From assembly GCA_031290325.1 (NCBI GenBank), contig JAITNU010000056.1, positions 1 to 23,072 on the forward strand: DNA of 23,072 bases, written 5' to 3'. Under the pieces are notes generated by a model. That model was not told where the DNA came from and ran no database searches. It worked only from the letters and a program-made list of their open reading frames with translations. Shown one piece after another: positions 20,623-23,072 of this stretch. Made by a program: the position numbers and the translations under genes. The DNA is from Treponema sp. Its GTDB lineage: Bacteria; Spirochaetota; Spirochaetia; Treponematales; Breznakiellaceae. Each line of letters opens with the position of its first letter. Position 1 is the first letter of the stretch.

Positions 20623-21442
20623 CACCTTAGTGGAGATGTTTTCCTACACGTTTCTCGTCCGGGCAGTCATCGTGGGCCTGCTGGTTTCCCTTTGCGCCAG
20701 CCTGCTGGGGGTGAGTCTGGTCTTAAAGCGCTACTCCATGATCGGTGACGGCCTCTCCCATGTGGGGTTCGGAACCCTTGCCCTTGCCACTGCCCTGAAT
20801 GTGGCACCCCTCACGGTTTCCATCCCCGTGGTGGTGGCCGCCGCGTTTCTGCTGCTCCGGGTCAGCGAAAACAGCACGATTAAGGGGGACGCGGCCATTG
20901 CCCTTATTTCAACGAGTTCGCTGGCCATCGGCGTGGTGCTGATATCCATGACCACTGGGATGAATACCGATGTGTGTAACTACCTGTTTGGCAGCATCCT
21001 CGCCATGAGCAAAAGCGATGTGTACCTGAGTATTGTGCTATCGGTGGTGGTACTGATCCTGTTTGTGTTCTGCTACAACAAAATTTTCGCCGTTACCTTT
21101 GACGAAACTTTTGCCAAGGCAACCGGTACCAATACCGGTATATACAACATGCTCATCGCTTTTTTAACTGCCATTACCATCGTGTTAGGTATGCGGATGA
21201 TGGGGGCCATGCTCATTTCCAGTCTTATCATCTTTCCCGCCCTCACCTCCATGCGGGTCTGCAAAACCTTCAGGATGGTAACTATCTGTTCCGCCTTTGT
21301 TTCGGTGATCTGCTTTTTTATCGGTGTGGTGATTTCATATCTCTATGCCACACCTACCGGCGCGAGTGTGGTACTTATCAATATTCTGGCATTTATGGTA
21401 TTCTGGCTTATCAATAGGTTTAAAAGGAGAATAGTATCATGA
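20615..21442 (+). CDS. znuB: Zinc/manganese-type ABC transporter permease
   Basis: A 275-residue polytopic inner-membrane permease of the ABC-3 family with about eight hydrophobic segments. Family features include LLGVSLVLKRYSMIGDGLSHVGFGTLALA (about 33-61), the GDAAIALISTSSLAIGVVL segment, YNKIFAVTFDETFAKATG (about 152-169) and GMRMMGAMLISSLIIFPALTSM (about 190-211). The open frame extends upstream through the ATPase gene, but ATG 20615 is the natural start: GGCGGAAG precedes it and the family N-terminus (MINTLVEMFSYTFLVRAVIVG) begins here. It pairs with the upstream ATPase and overlaps the downstream lipoprotein gene by 4 nt (ATGA). Confidence 0.93.
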   Translation: MINTLVEMFSYTFLVRAVIVGLLVSLCASLLGVSLVLKRYSMIGDGLSHVGFGTLALATALNVAPLTVSIPVVVAAAFLLLRVSENSTIKGDAAIALISTSSLAIGVVLISMTTGMNTDVCNYLFGSILAMSKSDVYLSIVLSVVVLILFVFCYNKIFAVTFDETFAKATGTNTGIYNMLIAFLTAITIVLGMRMMGAMLISSLIIFPALTSMRVCKTFRMVTICSAFVSVICFFIGVVISYLYATPTGASVVLINILAFMVFWLINRFKRRIVS

Positions 21443-22029
21443 GAAAAGTATGGATTGCAGTGGCAGTATCACTGGCTCTGACTATGGGCTGTAGTAAGGT
21501 GTCTCTGTCGTTTCAAAAAAACAAGGCCGGAACCAGGTCGGTGATCCTGGCGGGGAATTCTGCCGCTGAAACCGTCCCGGTAAATCCCAATGCTTTTGTT
21601 GAAGAGTCCAGCTATGGACTTGCAGGTAGTACGACAATACCACCGGAACAGAAGGCCTCAGGAGAGCCGGTTGAAATCAAAGAAAAGCTCTTCATCGCCC
21701 AGACTAACGATGTTTACCTGAACCCTGAAACGTATATGGGTAAGACCATTAAACTCGAAGGTTTGTTTAAAACCCAAGCATATCTTGGCACCGATACGGA
21801 CTATCATTTTGTCCTTCGGTACGGTCCCGGGTGCTGCGGCAATGATGGCAGCGCGGGCTTTGAAGTGGCCTGGGCTACCTCAGATCAGTCCTATCCCCAG
21901 GAGGATGATTGGGTGGCGGTGGTAGGGGTTCTGGACAGCTATGAGGAAGACGGATACCCCTATCTGTATCTAAGCCTTGCATCCCTCAAGGTACTGGAAA
22001 TACGGGGGGCGGAATTTGTAAGCCAGTGA
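21439..22029 (+). CDS. Putative lipoprotein with RYGPGCC motif, zinc-operon member
   Basis: A 196-residue predicted lipoprotein: signal sequence MRKVWIAVAVSLALTMGC with lipobox Cys18, a low-complexity linker to about residue 80, then a domain at about 88-190. That domain (YLNPETYMGKTIKLEGLFKT...FVLRYGPGCCGNDGSAGFEV...DDWVAVVGVLDSYEEDGYPYLYLSLASLKVLE) resembles the C-terminal OB-like region of DUF1980/TIGR03943 (YcgQ-type) proteins, which also have a CC motif and often neighbour zinc-related genes. Cys132-Cys133 could bind metal. Coupled to the permease by ATGA; last gene of the operon, with 134 bp before the next gene. A role in metal capture is inferred. No terminator was recognised after it. 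Confidence 0.65.
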   Translation: MRKVWIAVAVSLALTMGCSKVSLSFQKNKAGTRSVILAGNSAAETVPVNPNAFVEESSYGLAGSTTIPPEQKASGEPVEIKEKLFIAQTNDVYLNPETYMGKTIKLEGLFKTQAYLGTDTDYHFVLRYGPGCCGNDGSAGFEVAWATSDQSYPQEDDWVAVVGVLDSYEEDGYPYLYLSLASLKVLEIRGAEFVSQ

Positions 22030-22090
22030 GCACCTACTGATTAAAGAGGTGGCGCAATTTAAAGTAGCATAATCCATCATCAAATTCCTC

Positions 22091-22119
22091 TTGTCATACA
22101 TCTAATTGAAGATTATAAT
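22091..22119 (+). promoter_or_regulatory. Predicted promoter of second chemoreceptor (TTGTCA-N17-TATAAT)
   Basis: TTGTCA (22091-22096) and a perfect TATAAT (22114-22119) with a 17-nt spacer lie in an AT-rich gap. They leave a leader of about 38 nt with GGAGGG before ATG 22164. This is among the strongest sigma-70-type promoters in the window. Confidence 0.65.
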
Positions 22120-22163
22120 ATAATCTATAATTTTCTCATCATACTGTCAGAGGGAGGGCTAGA

Positions 22164-23072
22164 ATGATGCATAGGATCTGGAAGAAGGCTTCTTTTGCTG
22201 AACTCTTTACGGTTATTTCTTTAACGGTCATTGGACTTATCACGGTATCCGCATCGGTGGTGTTTTTTATCAGTTTCCGGAGTATGTCTTATAGTCAGAT
22301 TGAAACCGATACCCGTAAAAAAGTCGTATATATGCGGGATATAGTGGTTGCTAATTTTAATAAATGGGCAAGCCTGATAAAGTATACGGCTATTGGCTCC
22401 GCCCCTTTCATGTCACAAGAACCGGTCAATGAACAAGCCCTGCAAGAGCTTTTTAAGGATATTGTGGCTTCTCAGTCTGATATATGGCTCATCTATTGTT
22501 CTAATAATCTGGTCTGGAATGAGCCGGGAGGGTATGCGGTCTATGGGAATGGTACTATACCCGCTCCTGATTGGAATAATACCCAGCGGGCATGGTTCAC
22601 CAGTGCTAAGAAAGCCGCTGGAGAGGTTGGTTATAGCGAACCCTATATAGCCGCGAGTAATGGGACGCTTATTATCTCCGTATCTATCAACGTGTATGAT
22701 GAGTCAGGCACCGATGTGGGGGTTGTTTCGGGGAATGTCTCCATTGCGTTCCTCAATGATATACTGGCTAAAAACTCCTCCCAGCCAGGGCAGCAGACAT
22801 ATTTGCTCAACAGGCAAGGTCTCTTTATTGCCAACCCCGATCGAAGCGCGGTGCTCCACAAGGATTACTTTGTCGAATCAGGGCTTGAACGTTACCGGGA
22901 CGCCGTGCTCTCCTCAGAGTCCTTCTTTAAAATGGACCGGAAGGTCTTCATCTATGCGGTTTTCATCCCCGAGGTGGACTGGCTCCTCGTCTCAACCATT
23001 CCTACGCCGGTGATCTTTGCCAAGGCCAACAGCCTCTTGATCAAGCTGATCCTCGTTAATCTGCTCCTCATT
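22164..23072 (+). CDS. Methyl-accepting chemotaxis protein, N-terminal part (dCache), truncated by window end
   Basis: The first 303 codons of a second chemoreceptor, open to the last base, so the HAMP and signalling domains lie outside the window. TM1 is about residues 11-38 and the double-Cache domain about 39-290. The start of TM2 (LIKLILVNLLLI) is at the edge. It is clearly paralogous to the receptor at 6055-8139, sharing SFAxxF, KWAS, PGGY, WNNTxRAWFTxAKK, EPY, VYDESGxDVGVV and FIYxVxIP. Pocket positions equivalent to the amino-acid-binding motif are Trp137, Arg142, Trp144, Phe145 and Tyr161, but the key Asp is Asn191. ATG 22164 (or 22167) follows GGAGGG. Confidence 0.93.
   Translation, partial: MMHRIWKKASFAELFTVISLTVIGLITVSASVVFFISFRSMSYSQIETDTRKKVVYMRDIVVANFNKWASLIKYTAIGSAPFMSQEPVNEQALQELFKDIVASQSDIWLIYCSNNLVWNEPGGYAVYGNGTIPAPDWNNTQRAWFTSAKKAAGEVGYSEPYIAASNGTLIISVSINVYDESGTDVGVVSGNVSIAFLNDILAKNSSQPGQQTYLLNRQGLFIANPDRSAVLHKDYFVESGLERYRDAVLSSESFFKMDRKVFIYAVFIPEVDWLLVSTIPTPVIFAKANSLLIKLILVNLLLI

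Overview
The window looks like chromosomal DNA of a spirochaete, most likely a termite-gut-type Treponema or close relative. This is inferred from gene content and style: Treponema-type 23-residue leucine-rich repeat proteins, double-Cache chemoreceptors, a Uma2-family nuclease plus the wreck of a second one, and a substrate-binding-protein leader ending in an AGG-type signal-peptidase site. No rRNA or tRNA gene, CRISPR array, insertion sequence or complete phage gene was seen. Genes are densely packed and many overlap by 4 nt (ATGA). Most have clear Shine-Dalgarno (SD) sequences and several have readable TTGACA/TATAAT-type promoters.

Layout. 71-1920: a Uma2-family nuclease (minus strand), a divergent PHP-domain histidinol-phosphatase-like gene, and a convergent DksA/TraR zinc-finger regulator. 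2104-13252: the centrepiece, a complete set of Wadjet (JetABCD / MksFEBG-like) SMC anti-plasmid defence genes split in two. jetA-jetB lie at 2104-4151 and jetC-jetD at 8823-13252. Between them, on the same strand, sit two cytosolic leucine-rich-repeat paralogues, a dCache-HAMP chemoreceptor and a PilZ-domain protein. Each half has its own predicted promoter. A frameshifted, internally deleted Uma2 remnant follows jetD. 13478-16915: a three-subunit molybdenum hydroxylase of the xanthine dehydrogenase family (Mo, 2Fe-2S and FAD subunits), unusual at active-site motifs. 16912-19184: serA and serC on the minus strand, translationally coupled, for serine biosynthesis. 19340-22029: a zinc/manganese-type ABC transporter operon: small Cys/His membrane protein, a gutted substrate-binding protein, ATPase, permease and a lipoprotein with a CC motif. 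22164-end: the start of a second dCache chemoreceptor, paralogous to the first and cut by the window edge.

How the genes work together. JetA (kleisin), JetB (KITE) and JetC (SMC ATPase) should form the DNA-loop-extruding part of Wadjet, and JetD (Toprim nuclease) should cleave the plasmid. Splitting the set around sensory and LRR genes is the most notable organisational feature. The two chemoreceptors share the same ligand-domain layout but differ at a predicted key ligand-binding Asp. The zinc operon seems to have lost the ligand-binding body of its own binding protein, so the ABC core is either supplied by another binding protein or decaying. Three genes (hisJ, jetA and the small zinc-operon membrane protein) lack an SD sequence and start 6-7 nt after a -10-like hexamer, which suggests leaderless transcripts.
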